NCBI GenBank assembly: GCA_041391665.1
Contig: JAWKNO010000001.1
Location: 806,001 to 870,000 of the forward strand
DNA length: 64,000 bases
Direction: 5' to 3'
Source of the DNA: Bacteroidia bacterium
Lineage (GTDB): Bacteria > Bacteroidota > Bacteroidia > J057
Within the stretch, counting starts at the first letter, position 1. The number at the start of each line of letters is the position of its first letter. Positions 34,450 through 45,648 of the stretch are shown piece after piece. The translations under genes were made by a program, and so were the position numbers. Below the pieces are notes generated by a model. It searched no databases and was not told the origin of the DNA. It saw only the letters and a list, made by a program, of their open reading frames with translations.

Positions 34450-37400
34450 ATGACACAAAAACTTTTACAAACAATTATTGGGCTGGTTACCTTTTTGGTA
34501 ATAGGCTCCAGCGCTTATGGGCAGGGTGTTACTACCGCTGCTATGAGCGGCCGTGTTACTGACACTGGAGGTAAAGGCCTCGAAGGAGCTACGATTGTGG
34601 CTACCCATGGTCCATCCGGTTCAGTGTATGGCGCTATTGCCCGTGGAGATGGTTATTTTAACCTTCCAGGTTTGCGCGTAGGTGGTCCTTACAAGGTTCG
34701 CATATCCTTTTTGGGTTATGGGACACAGGAGCAAAATGAAATTTATCTTGGGCTGGGTCAAAATTTCCAGCTGACTTTCAATCTGCAGGAACAGTCTGTT
34801 TCTACCGAAGAAGTAGAGATTACAGCGGTTCGTGCAGAGGTAAAAAATGGTGCAGCTACAAACATCAGCAACCAGGCCATTGGTACGCTGCCTACACTTA
34901 ACCGTCGTATCAATGACTTTACCCGTCTGACACCTCAGGCCAATGGCGCTTCATTTGGTGGTCAGGACAACCGTTTCAACAACATTACCCTTGATGGTTC
35001 TGTTTTCAACAACAGTTTTGGTCTGGGCTCTCAGCCAGGTGATCGTACTGGTGTATCTCCGATTTCTCTTGACGCGATTGATCAGGTACAGGTGAGCCTC
35101 GCTCCCTATGATGTGCGTCAGGCTGGTTTCGTAGGTGCCGGTATTAATGCTGTTACCCGTTCAGGTACCAATGAAGTTTCTGCTTCTGTGTATCACATGC
35201 TTCGCAACCAGAACTTTCTGGGCGATTCTGCTGCCGGGCAGTATGTTCCCCGCGGAGACTTCAACTATTTTCAGAGTGGTCTGCGCGTAGGTGGTCCGAT
35301 CATTAAGGACAAATTGTTCTTCTTTGTAAGTGGAGAGGTTGAAAGAAACTCATCACCCGGAACAACTTTTACACCGAATACAGGTGGTCAGCCTGTAGGT
35401 GGTTCTATTTCCCGTGTACTGAAGTCCGATCTCGATGAACTTTCCAGCTTCCTTTTGAACAGGTTTGATTATCAGACAGGTCCTTACGAAGGTTATAATC
35501 TTGATACAAGAGCTGATAAGTTCCTCGCCAAGTTTGACCTGAACCTGAACGATAAAAACAAAATGAGTGTACGTTACAACTACCTCAAATCCAGCCAGGA
35601 TGTACTGTTATCCAACAGTTCTTCTCTCGGTTTCGGTAGTCGTCAGCCTAACCTCGAACGTTTCAGCTATCAGAACTCCAACTACAGCATCAATGAAAAT
35701 ATTCAGTCTGTAGTAGCAGAGTTGAACTCAAATATCACCGACCGGATTTCCAACAACCTGATTATTGGTTATACTTATCAGGATGAAGACCGTGGTGATT
35801 TTGATGGTGATAAAACTGATACCAGACCGACATTCCCACTGGTTGAGATTCAGAATAATGGTTCTACCTATATTTCTTTTGGTAATGAGCCATTTACCCC
35901 TTACAACCAGTTGAGCTACAGTACTTTCCAAATTTCTGATAACCTGACCTATTATGCTAATGCACACAAAATAACAGCTGGGTTTAACATAGAGCGTTTT
36001 TCCTTTAAAAACGTATTCTTCCCTGGCTCACAGAGTGTGTACGTATATCAGTCTCTGGCAGATTTTTATGCTGATGCTGACGGTGATGCCAATACGGTAA
36101 TGGATACCACACTCCGTCGTTTCCAGCTTCGCTATTCTGCATTAGATGGGGGTGCTGAGCCTGTTCAGCCTTCGAAGGTGACCTATACAGGTCTGTATCT
36201 TCAGGATGAATGGCAGGTGAGCAATCAGTTTAACCTGACCTACGGTGTTCGTGTTGATATTCCTTTCTTCCAGAATACTGGTTATGAAAATACGGAAGTC
36301 AACAGCCTGTCTTTCCTTGATGACAATGCGCAGACAGCCAAATTCTCTACTTCTAAACTGCCAGATGCTAACCCGCTGATTTCTCCCCGTGTTGGTTTCA
36401 GCTATAACGTAAAAGCAGACGGAAGTACACGAGTACGTGGTGGAACCGGTATTTTCACAGGACGTCCGGCTTTCGTGTGGATTTCCAACCAGATTGGTAA
36501 CAATGGTGTATTGACCGGATTTATCCAGGCTGATAATACCAGCGCTTATCCTTTCAATGCAAATCCTACCACTTATATTCCGGCAAATCCTACTTTGCCT
36601 TCTACTTACGAACTGGCGCTGACAGATCCGAAATTCCGATTCCCACAGGTATGGCGTTCGAATGTCGCTGTTGAACAAAAACTTCCCCTTGGCCTTATCG
36701 GTACAGTAGAAGTGTTGATAAACCGCGATGTAAATGCTGTTAAATACTACAATGCCAACCTGCCACAGGCGCAGTCTTCATTTGCTGGTCCTGACACTCG
36801 TCCCCGTTACACTGACAACCGGACCAATGACCAGATTACCAGTGCTATTGTACTTACCAACACCAACCAGGGGTCAGCTTACTCTATGACTTTCCAGGTT
36901 GAGCGTCCGTTTAACAATGGTTTCTACGGAAAACTCGCCTACAACTTCGGACAGGCTAAAAACGTAACCAATGCAGGTTCTATCGCTGCCGGGTCATGGT
37001 TTGGTAACCCAATCAGTGGTGATCCCAACAATCCTGCACTTGCATTTGCCAACGACGATCAGCGTCACCGTGTAATTGGTGCGTTGTCATACCGTATCGA
37101 ATATGGCGACTTTGGCGCTACTCAGTTTGGTATCGTATATGAAGGTCGTACACAAGGCCGTGCGAGCTTTGTGTACAGCGGTGATATGAATGGTGATGGC
37201 GGTACAGCCAATGACCTGATTTACATTCCTAACAGTGGTTCTGAACTCAACTGGCAGGAATATACTTCCAGTGGTACAACGTTTACTGCCGAAATGCAAG
37301 CAGCAGCGTTTGATGCCTATATCGCCCAGGATCCTTATCTGAGCGCACACAAAGGCCAGGTAATGGAGCGCAATGGTCTCCTTCTTCCCTGGTTGAACAG

Positions 37401-37695
37401 AATGGACCTGAGCTTTGTACAGGAGTTTTTCGTCAATGCCGGTGGCAAACGCAATACACTGCAGTTCCGTGCTGATGTGATCAACTTCACCAATCTGTTG
37501 AACAGCAACTGGGGAGTCAGTCAGTCAGTAGTTAACACCCGTCCGGTTATTCCACGTGGTGTAAATGCTGAAAACCAGCCGATCTACCGTTTTGCAAGCT
37601 TTGGCTCTAACCTGCTCAACTCAACCTTCCGTTACAACAACTCCCTCAATGACGTGTGGCAGTTGCAGGTAGGTATCAGATATATCTTTAACTAG
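34450..37695 (+). CDS. Oar-like TonB-dependent outer-membrane receptor
   Basis: A 1081-residue protein with a signal peptide (1-24, ending SAYG). A carboxypeptidase-regulatory-like domain follows (about 28-115, MSGRVTDTGGKGLEGATIVA), then the plug (RRINDFTRLTPQANGASFGG, FNNITLDGSVFNNSFG) and a long beta-barrel ending in LQVGIRYIFN. The architecture matches Oar-type receptors, which work with TonB to import or export large substrates. No SusD-like lipoprotein is adjacent, so it is not a classical glycan-uptake pair. Single gene with its own promoter and terminator. Confidence 0.92.
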   Translation: MTQKLLQTIIGLVTFLVIGSSAYGQGVTTAAMSGRVTDTGGKGLEGATIVATHGPSGSVYGAIARGDGYFNLPGLRVGGPYKVRISFLGYGTQEQNEIYLGLGQNFQLTFNLQEQSVSTEEVEITAVRAEVKNGAATNISNQAIGTLPTLNRRINDFTRLTPQANGASFGGQDNRFNNITLDGSVFNNSFGLGSQPGDRTGVSPISLDAIDQVQVSLAPYDVRQAGFVGAGINAVTRSGTNEVSASVYHMLRNQNFLGDSAAGQYVPRGDFNYFQSGLRVGGPIIKDKLFFFVSGEVERNSSPGTTFTPNTGGQPVGGSISRVLKSDLDELSSFLLNRFDYQTGPYEGYNLDTRADKFLAKFDLNLNDKNKMSVRYNYLKSSQDVLLSNSSSLGFGSRQPNLERFSYQNSNYSINENIQSVVAELNSNITDRISNNLIIGYTYQDEDRGDFDGDKTDTRPTFPLVEIQNNGSTYISFGNEPFTPYNQLSYSTFQISDNLTYYANAHKITAGFNIERFSFKNVFFPGSQSVYVYQSLADFYADADGDANTVMDTTLRRFQLRYSALDGGAEPVQPSKVTYTGLYLQDEWQVSNQFNLTYGVRVDIPFFQNTGYENTEVNSLSFLDDNAQTAKFSTSKLPDANPLISPRVGFSYNVKADGSTRVRGGTGIFTGRPAFVWISNQIGNNGVLTGFIQADNTSAYPFNANPTTYIPANPTLPSTYELALTDPKFRFPQVWRSNVAVEQKLPLGLIGTVEVLINRDVNAVKYYNANLPQAQSSFAGPDTRPRYTDNRTNDQITSAIVLTNTNQGSAYSMTFQVERPFNNGFYGKLAYNFGQAKNVTNAGSIAAGSWFGNPISGDPNNPALAFANDDQRHRVIGALSYRIEYGDFGATQFGIVYEGRTQGRASFVYSGDMNGDGGTANDLIYIPNSGSELNWQEYTSSGTTFTAEMQAAAFDAYIAQDPYLSAHKGQVMERNGLLLPWLNRMDLSFVQEFFVNAGGKRNTLQFRADVINFTNLLNSNWGVSQSVVNTRPVIPRGVNAENQPIYRFASFGSNLLNSTFRYNNSLNDVWQLQVGIRYIFN

Positions 37696-37720
37696 TTACT
37701 AGTTTACCTTTCTAAATAGA

Positions 37721-37756
37721 AAAGAGGCTGATTCACAAGGATCAGCCTCTTTTTTT
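37721..37756. terminator. Bidirectional terminator between the receptor and ypdA genes
   Basis: AAAGAGGCTGAT (37721-37732) and ATCAGCCTCTTT (37741-37752) form a perfect 12-bp stem with an 8-base loop, followed by more T. It sits between convergent genes. Confidence 0.9.
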
Positions 37757-37783
37757 ATGCGATTCAATGAGCTAAGCGTTCGC

Positions 37784-38761
37784 TCATTCTTTCACATTTC
37801 CGGCAATTTCCTCCATGACTACCGCCGCGTGTTCAATGGAGTTTTCGATAAACCATTTGTTGGTATTCATTCCTCCGCAGACTGTCCCTGCCAGATAGAT
37901 ATTAGGAAGATTGCTTTCAAATGTTTTTTCATTTCGCTCCGGCAATTTTACTTCATCATTGGAAATACATACGCCGATTTTATTTAGCCACGAATAGTCT
38001 GGTTTATAGCCCGTCATGGCCAGTACAAAGTCATTTTTTATGGTAATGATTCCTTGTGGGGTGGAAATATCCGCTGAATCTTCTCTTACTTCGGAGAGAG
38101 AACTATTGAAAAAAGCCTGAATAGAGCCTTCTTTAATACGGTTTTCGATATCGGGTTTGACCCAGTATTTTACCCGGTGACTGATCTCTGCGCCGCGCAC
38201 CACCAGGGTGACTTCTGCGCCTTTGCGCCATGTCTCCAATGCAGCATCTATTGCCGAGTTGGCCGCACCCACAACAATCACTTTATGGCCAATATAAGGA
38301 TGCGGATCGTCGAAGTAATGTTTGACTTTGGGTAAATCCTCCCCGGGGATATCCATGAGGCTGGGATGATCATAAAATCCAGTTGCAATCACAACTGCGC
38401 GGGCGAGATAGGTTGTTTTTGCGCTTCTAACCTGATAGATTTTCTCAAAAGGTGTAATTTCTTCCACCTTCTCATAAGTTTGAATCCGAAGACTCCAGTT
38501 TTGCATCACTCTGCGGTAGTACTCCAGTGCTTCCTTGCGGGTAGGCTTATCGCGGTGAGAGACAAAAGGTACACCGCCAATCTCTATTTTTTCGGAGGTG
38601 GAGAAGAACGTCATATTTACCGGATAATGGTAGATAGAATTGACCAGGCAACCCTTTTCAACAATCAGATAACTGAGATTTCTTCGGGTTGCTTCAATGC
38701 CACAAGCCAGACCTATCGGGCCTCCGCCTACAATCAATACATCGAGAATTTTATCAGGCAT
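37784..38761 (-). CDS. ypdA: YpdA-family FAD-dependent disulfide reductase
   Basis: A 325-residue flavoprotein with an FAD Rossmann motif (VLIVGGGPIGLACGIEA), the YpdA-typical YHYPVNMTFFSTSEKIEIGG stretch, and an NAD(P)-binding motif (VIVVGAANSAIDAALE). The C-terminal FAD region is LPNIYLAGTVCGG. Unlike thioredoxin reductase it has no CxxC. In Firmicutes YpdA reduces bacillithiol disulfide; members in Bacteroidota are assigned by homology. It is transcribed away from the respiratory operon, so a role in thiol redox balance is inferred. Confidence 0.88.
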   Translation of the reverse strand: MPDKILDVLIVGGGPIGLACGIEATRRNLSYLIVEKGCLVNSIYHYPVNMTFFSTSEKIEIGGVPFVSHRDKPTRKEALEYYRRVMQNWSLRIQTYEKVEEITPFEKIYQVRSAKTTYLARAVVIATGFYDHPSLMDIPGEDLPKVKHYFDDPHPYIGHKVIVVGAANSAIDAALETWRKGAEVTLVVRGAEISHRVKYWVKPDIENRIKEGSIQAFFNSSLSEVREDSADISTPQGIITIKNDFVLAMTGYKPDYSWLNKIGVCISNDEVKLPERNEKTFESNLPNIYLAGTVCGGMNTNKWFIENSIEHAAVVMEEIAGNVKE

Positions 38762-39264
38762 AGTGAGTGAAATTTCCGCAAATTTCGGTATTTTTCCGGC
38801 GGTGCAAAAACTTTCAGTATTTATTGAAACTTATTTTGATAAATACCAAACAATCTGATTAAACAGAGTGTTAATCGAAGAAAATCAAGTGATTTATGAA
38901 AATAACCGATATAACAGATGGAGATAAACAGGAATTTTCTTAAATCGTGGCAATAATTGTATCAAATCAAAAATCATACGATGGTCAGGATTTCTGATAC
39001 TGATAAAAACGAAACAACCCGATTTAAGTTGATTTTACATCCGGTCCGAATCTTATCTGACTTAGAAAATTTTTTAAGAAAAGGAAGGATTTTAGGAATT
39101 TAATTTAGAATGATTCTAAATGTAAGAATAAGATGAGAATCTTTGATCCAAGTGCTTTGAACAAAATCAGGACTATCTTAACTTGCCGCCCGAAAAAAGC
39201 AATGTCCGCTTTAAACGAAATCATTATGAAAAAGTTGGGCGACATAGAAAATATCTCATACTAT
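38762..39264. other. Upstream region of the respiratory operon
   Basis: About 500 AT-rich bases between the divergent ypdA and actA genes. It holds two dyads: GTATTTAT / ATAAATAC (38817-38824 and 38839-38846, 14-base loop), and the Fur/PerR-like site at 39105-39119 listed separately. No exact TAnnTTTG box was found before actA. The final 132 bases are in frame with actA and could be coding if an upstream start (39133 or 39226) is used. Confidence 0.5.
39104..39120. promoter_or_regulatory. Fur/PerR-like operator dyad upstream of actA
   Basis: TTTAGAAT-G-ATTCTAAA is a perfect 8-1-8 dyad. The inner 15 bases, TTAGAATGATTCTAA, differ from the PerR/Fur-type box TTATAATnATTATAA at only two symmetric positions. 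It lies about 145 bases before the chosen actA ATG. Control of the respiratory operon by an iron- or peroxide-sensing Fur-family regulator is an inference. Confidence 0.5.
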
Positions 39265-40458
39265 ATGGCACGATCCTATACCCGCTATATTCTGTTTTCC
39301 TCAATTTTGCTTTCCTTCTTCCTGCTGGGAGCTAATCAGCTTTATGCAGATGTGGATACAGCAGCCGGGGAAGCTTTATTCAAACAAAACTGTTCTGCCT
39401 GTCACAGGGTAAATGCAAAACTCATTGGCCCGCAGTTGTCGGGTGTCGCTACCAAATACGCCGCTGACAAAGAGTGGCTGTACAAATGGGTGCAAAACTC
39501 CACCGCGCTTATCCAATCCGGAGACGCGAAAGCTGTAGCCCTCTGGGAACAATATAATAAAGTGGCAATGACCGCTTTTCCTCAGCTGACCCCTGCGGAG
39601 ATCGATAACATCCTGGCCTATGCAGATGAAGCTGCTGCTCCTCCCAAGCCTGTAATTATTGATGGACAGACTGCAGAAAGTCCACTCCCCACCGGTATTT
39701 ATTATGCTGTGCTGGGACTCATTGGTTTGCTGGTGCTGATTGCGCTTTTGCTGGTGGTAATTACAGCCACACTGGTCACCGCGGTTCAATCCAAAGAGCA
39801 ACAGGAAGCATTTTCTTTTGCGGATGTCTTTTCCCGGGCAAAACTTATCCTTCAGAACAAATTTGTCATTGCAGCGATCACCACCTTTGTGCTGGTGGGC
39901 GGCTCTGCCAAAGCTATCGTGGAAGCCCGTACGATAGGACTCAATCAGGGTTATATGCCTGAGCAGCCTATCAAATTCAGCCATAAACTTCACGCTGGTA
40001 CCAATCAGATTGCTTGTGAATACTGCCACTCTGGTGTAACCAAAAGCAAAAACGCATGGATTCCTTCTGTGAATGTATGTATGAACTGTCATACGTACAT
40101 CAACCAGGGGCCCAATTATGGTACAGAAGAGATTGCTAAAATCTACGAAGCAGCGGGGTTTGATCCTGAAAACGCGACTTATTCCAAAGAGCCGAAGGCG
40201 GTAGAGTGGGTGAGAATTCACAACTTGCCTGACCACGCGTACTTCAACCATGCACAGCACGTAGTTGTGGGTGGTGTAGCCTGTCAGACATGCCACGGTC
40301 CTATTCAGGAAATGGAAGTTGTCTATCAGTTTACCAATCTGGGTATGGGCTGGTGTGTAAATTGCCACCGCGAAACCAAAGTGAAAGTCCTGGGAGAAGA
40401 AACCGACTTTACAGTTGAAGATATGGGCGGACTTGACTGCGCCAGATGCCATTATTAA
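39265..40458 (+). CDS. actA: Alternative complex III subunit ActA: monoheme plus pentaheme cytochrome c
   Basis: A 397-residue hexaheme protein if started at ATG 39265. It has a signal/anchor (about 9-27), a class I cytochrome c domain with heme motif CSACH at 43-47, a membrane helix (about 145-172), then five CxxCH motifs: CEYCH (251), CMNCH (272), CQTCH (340), CVNCH (364) and CARCH (392). The pentaheme part carries electrons out of the quinol site in alternative complex III. Upstream in-frame starts at 39226 and 39133 exist. It is the first gene of the act-cox operon. Confidence 0.92.
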   Translation: MARSYTRYILFSSILLSFFLLGANQLYADVDTAAGEALFKQNCSACHRVNAKLIGPQLSGVATKYAADKEWLYKWVQNSTALIQSGDAKAVALWEQYNKVAMTAFPQLTPAEIDNILAYADEAAAPPKPVIIDGQTAESPLPTGIYYAVLGLIGLLVLIALLLVVITATLVTAVQSKEQQEAFSFADVFSRAKLILQNKFVIAAITTFVLVGGSAKAIVEARTIGLNQGYMPEQPIKFSHKLHAGTNQIACEYCHSGVTKSKNAWIPSVNVCMNCHTYINQGPNYGTEEIAKIYEAAGFDPENATYSKEPKAVEWVRIHNLPDHAYFNHAQHVVVGGVACQTCHGPIQEMEVVYQFTNLGMGWCVNCHRETKVKVLGEETDFTVEDMGGLDCARCHY

Positions 40459-40492
40459 TATAAAAAACAGATCATCATATAACTTTACATAG

Positions 40493-43400
40493 ATGAAAAA
40501 ACCAACGTATTGGAGAGGCCTGGAGGAAATGAAGCAAACGCCTGCGTATCTCAAACAGGCAACTGAAGAATTCCCCACTGATATTTCTCTGGAAGATGCG
40601 TTAAGTGAAGCTTCCGATAAGTCGCTCGGCTTTGCGTCCAACCGCCGTGATTTCCTGAAGGTTTTGGGTTTTGGGATTACTGCTGCTACCGTTTCTGCCT
40701 GTGTGGAAGGTCCGGTAAAAAAGGCAATCCCTTATGTAAATAAGCCTGACGATATCATTCCGGGTGTGGCAAACTGGTACGCTTCTACAGCTTCTACAGG
40801 GACCCCCATTCTGGTAAAAACCCGTGAAGGTCGCCCGATCAAACTGGAAGGCAACCCGGATTCTCCGCTGACCAAAGGCGGACTTTCTGCTTTGGGACAG
40901 GCTACCCTGCTGAATCTGTACGATATCGACCGTATGAAAGGCCCTATGAAGGGGGGAAATGACGCCGGTTGGGAGACGGTTGACACAGAAATCATGCAAA
41001 AACTCGCGCAGATCCAGGCTTCCGGTGGAAGCCTCCGCGTAGTATCCAATACCATCCTCAGCCCATCGTTGCAAAAAATCGTTAGTGAATTTGTTGGCGC
41101 ATTTGGAAACGGTGCGCATGTAACTTACGATCCTGTATCGGTTTCAGCGCTGGCTAAGGCACATGAAGTTGCTTTTGGCAAAAAGGGTATTCCTTCTTAC
41201 AAATTTGGCGATGCAGACGTAGTCATCAGTTTCTCCTGCGACTTCCTCGGCACATGGCTTTCTCCGGTTGAATTTGCTGCACACTATGTAGCAAAGAGAA
41301 ACCCCGACCAGCCCATGTCAAGACACCTGCAGTTTGAATCTCTGCTGACGATCACCGGTGCAAACGCAGATATGCGTTTCCCAATCAATCCTTCGCAGGA
41401 AGGTGTCGCACTGCTGAACCTGTTTAATAAAGTTGCACAAAAACTGGGCAAAGCCACCATTCCGGGCGTGCCTGAATACAACGTCGCACTCAGTGGGCTG
41501 GATAAAGCCGCTGATGACCTCGTAGGTGCTCAGGGCAAATCACTGGTGGTATGTGGTACCAATGATGTCGCTATTCAGGTTGTCGTTGCCGCTATCAACA
41601 ATATGCTTGGCAACTATGGCAATACACTGGACATAGATAATCACTCGCTGTACAAGCAGGGAGATGACGAAGCGCTCGCGCAACTGGCAAAAGAACTCGA
41701 AGGCGGTCAGGTTAAAGGTCTGATTGTCGTAGGTGCCAACCCCGCGTTTAACTCAGCTTTTGCTAAAGTATTCGCAGATGCCATTCCTAAACTAGATCTT
41801 TCTGTTTCGCTTGCTTATAAAGAAGATGAAACCTCTGCACTTTGTCAGTACACATGTCCTGACAGTCATTTCCTCGAATCATGGGGAGATGCACAGCAGA
41901 CGGCCAGTCATTATAGCCTTATTCAGCCTGCGATTCATCCGATTTATAAAACCCGTCAGGCTGCTGCATCATTTTTGAAATGGTCAGGGCAGAAGACTTC
42001 GTATCTGACATACCTCCAGAATTTCTGGAAGGATAAGTTTTACGATGGTAGCAGTGAGTTTCGTGTATTCTGGAATGAGACACTACGCAAAGGTGTAAGG
42101 TTGACTTCCCCCAATGCAGCCGGAGCTACTTTCCAACTGGCCGACGTTTCGCTAAGCACTTATGCCAATACACTGAAACAAGGATTTACCGATTCCCCTG
42201 CGGAAGGACAGTTTGAGCTGGCTTTCTACCAGAAAGTAGCCATCCGCGATGGCGTTGAATCAGGAAATAATCCATGGCTTCAGGAAATGCCCGACCCGAT
42301 TACCAAATCTACCTGGGACAACTATCTGACCGTTCCTTACAGCTATGCGGAAGCATCAGGTCTCAAAAATGATGACGTAGTGAAAGTATCGTTTGGCGGA
42401 AACGAACTGTATATGCCGGTAGTGGTTCAATCAGGCCAGGCCAAAAATACCTTAGGGATTGCGGTAGGTTACGGAAGCACTAAAGCTGGTAAAACAGCCA
42501 AAAGAGCTAGCGGAGAAGTTATCAGCGGACGTCAGGTTGCAGGAGCCAATGTATATCCATTTACATCAGTAAAAGACGGCGCAGTATCTTACTCGGTGAG
42601 CGGCGTTACTATCGAGCGTACAGGTCTTACGTATCAGGTTGCGCTGACTCAGACCTTCAATACGCTGTATGATCCTGCAAAAGGTGTACAGTTTGGAGAA
42701 GATTACGACCGCACAGATCATATTATTCAGGAAACCTCATATAACGATTATAAGGATCCCGATGGTCACTATGCAAAACATCTCGAAGAAAAAGAATCGC
42801 ATAGAAAACATCTGGTAACCCTTTGGGATTCACACTTTGAAGACCCCGAAACCAGCCGTTATATCCACTGGAAAATGGCCATCGACCTTAACAAGTGTAC
42901 GGGTTGCGGTGCTTGTGTGGTAGCTTGTCAGGCCGAAAATAATATTCCGGTTGTAGGTAAAAAAGAAATCCTTACCCGCCGTGATATGGCATGGATGCGG
43001 ATTGACCGCTATTACAGTGGCAACCCCGACAATCCGGATGTGGTTTTCCAGCCGATGCTTTGCCAGCACTGTGACAATGCACCATGTGAAACGGTTTGTC
43101 CGGTTCTCGCTACGATCCATAGCCACGAAGGATTAAACCAGATGGCTTACAACCGTTGTGTAGGAACCCGCTATTGTGCCAACAACTGCCCATATAAAGT
43201 GCGTCGCTTCAACTGGCATAACTTCTGGAAGAGCGAAAGACTTTTCGGCGATTTCTATACCCACAATGAGCTGGGACGTCTGGTACTGAATCCTGATGTT
43301 ACCGTTCGTTTCCGGGGTGTGATGGAAAAATGTTCATTCTGCGTACAGCGTCTTCAGGATGGAAAACTGAGAGCGAAAGTAGAAGCAAACAGCACATTTG

Positions 43401-43654
43401 CCAAGCCGGAAGATGGTTCTATTAAAACCGCCTGTCAGCAATCTTGTCCTACGGGAGCGATTGTATTTGGCGATTTCAATGATCCAAACAGCGAAGTTTC
43501 ACGCCTTTTCCGCGACAAACGCGCTTACGCAGTATTGGAAGATGTAAAGACCCTGCCTTCTATCAATTATATGACCCTCGTGAGAAATCGCGATGCAGAG
43601 GAAGTTGCATATAAGGAAGAAGAAAGAGCTGAAGCAAGAAATTATCAAGCATAA
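40493..43654 (+). CDS. actB: Alternative complex III iron-sulfur subunit ActB
   Basis: A 1053-residue fusion. The N-terminus has a TAT-like signal with a lipobox-like Cys (SNRRDFLKVLGFGITAATVS, then ACVEG). Residues about 80-740 resemble the molybdopterin oxidoreductase catalytic subunit, which in this family carries no molybdenum. The C-terminal part (about 785-1000) is the ferredoxin-like subunit with four cysteine clusters: CTGCGACVVAC (near 802), CQHCDNAPCETVC (857), CVGTRYCANNC (889), and CSFC (947) with CQQSC (981). It passes electrons between subunits ActC and ActA. Confidence 0.95.
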   Translation: MKKPTYWRGLEEMKQTPAYLKQATEEFPTDISLEDALSEASDKSLGFASNRRDFLKVLGFGITAATVSACVEGPVKKAIPYVNKPDDIIPGVANWYASTASTGTPILVKTREGRPIKLEGNPDSPLTKGGLSALGQATLLNLYDIDRMKGPMKGGNDAGWETVDTEIMQKLAQIQASGGSLRVVSNTILSPSLQKIVSEFVGAFGNGAHVTYDPVSVSALAKAHEVAFGKKGIPSYKFGDADVVISFSCDFLGTWLSPVEFAAHYVAKRNPDQPMSRHLQFESLLTITGANADMRFPINPSQEGVALLNLFNKVAQKLGKATIPGVPEYNVALSGLDKAADDLVGAQGKSLVVCGTNDVAIQVVVAAINNMLGNYGNTLDIDNHSLYKQGDDEALAQLAKELEGGQVKGLIVVGANPAFNSAFAKVFADAIPKLDLSVSLAYKEDETSALCQYTCPDSHFLESWGDAQQTASHYSLIQPAIHPIYKTRQAAASFLKWSGQKTSYLTYLQNFWKDKFYDGSSEFRVFWNETLRKGVRLTSPNAAGATFQLADVSLSTYANTLKQGFTDSPAEGQFELAFYQKVAIRDGVESGNNPWLQEMPDPITKSTWDNYLTVPYSYAEASGLKNDDVVKVSFGGNELYMPVVVQSGQAKNTLGIAVGYGSTKAGKTAKRASGEVISGRQVAGANVYPFTSVKDGAVSYSVSGVTIERTGLTYQVALTQTFNTLYDPAKGVQFGEDYDRTDHIIQETSYNDYKDPDGHYAKHLEEKESHRKHLVTLWDSHFEDPETSRYIHWKMAIDLNKCTGCGACVVACQAENNIPVVGKKEILTRRDMAWMRIDRYYSGNPDNPDVVFQPMLCQHCDNAPCETVCPVLATIHSHEGLNQMAYNRCVGTRYCANNCPYKVRRFNWHNFWKSERLFGDFYTHNELGRLVLNPDVTVRFRGVMEKCSFCVQRLQDGKLRAKVEANSTFAKPEDGSIKTACQQSCPTGAIVFGDFNDPNSEVSRLFRDKRAYAVLEDVKTLPSINYMTLVRNRDAEEVAYKEEERAEARNYQA

Positions 43655-43680
43655 AAAATATTTAAGAATAAACACTGACT

Positions 43681-45087
<1,407 letters not shown>

Positions 45088-45128
45088 TGAAAAAAGAATC
45101 AATAGACGGCCATTTTAGATTAAGATAG

Positions 45129-45644
45129 ATGAAAAAGAATTTCTTACTAGGCAAATACTGGGATCCGGATGCAACGCTCGACGGATTGAAGCGCCTTCAG
45201 GATGCAGGAGTACTCGTATCGGATGTATTCTCTCCGTTTCCCATTCACGGTATTGAACCCTATCTGAATATCAAGCGGACCCGCCTTACAGTTGCAGCGT
45301 TTATTTACGGCTGTCTGGGTGCTTTGACAGGGATATTGCTCATAGCAATTGTATTTGGGGTGATATGGCCCATGAACATTGGGGGTAAACCTACTGTTCC
45401 GTGGCCAGACTTTGTACCGATTACCTTTGAGCTTACGGTATTATTTGCTGCTCATGGAATGGTCATTACCTTCCTGATCGTAGGCAGATACTGGCCGGGT
45501 AAAAAGGCTGTGCTTATGGATGACCGTCAAACCGACGACGTATTTGTTGTGGCGATTGATAAAAATAAAGTGGAAGACGAAGCGGAAGTCCGCAGAGTTT
45601 TTTCCGAGACAGGTGCTTTTGAAATCACTGAAAAAGAAGTATAA
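45129..45644 (+). CDS. actD: Alternative complex III subunit ActD (DUF3341)
   Basis: A 171-residue protein with two membrane helices (about 56-80 and 96-120) and a cytoplasmic N-domain (LDGLKRLQDAGVLVSDVFSPFPIHGIEP), the DUF3341 signature. It is a small membrane subunit of complex III without cofactors. actE begins 4 bases after the stop, so coupling is likely. Confidence 0.92.
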   Translation: MKKNFLLGKYWDPDATLDGLKRLQDAGVLVSDVFSPFPIHGIEPYLNIKRTRLTVAAFIYGCLGALTGILLIAIVFGVIWPMNIGGKPTVPWPDFVPITFELTVLFAAHGMVITFLIVGRYWPGKKAVLMDDRQTDDVFVVAIDKNKVEDEAEVRRVFSETGAFEITEKEV

Positions 45645-45648
45645 GCCA

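Noticed and set aside
39376..40641. Minus-strand ORF of 421 codons
   Set aside because: Antisense of actA and the actB start; the plus strand shows six heme motifs.
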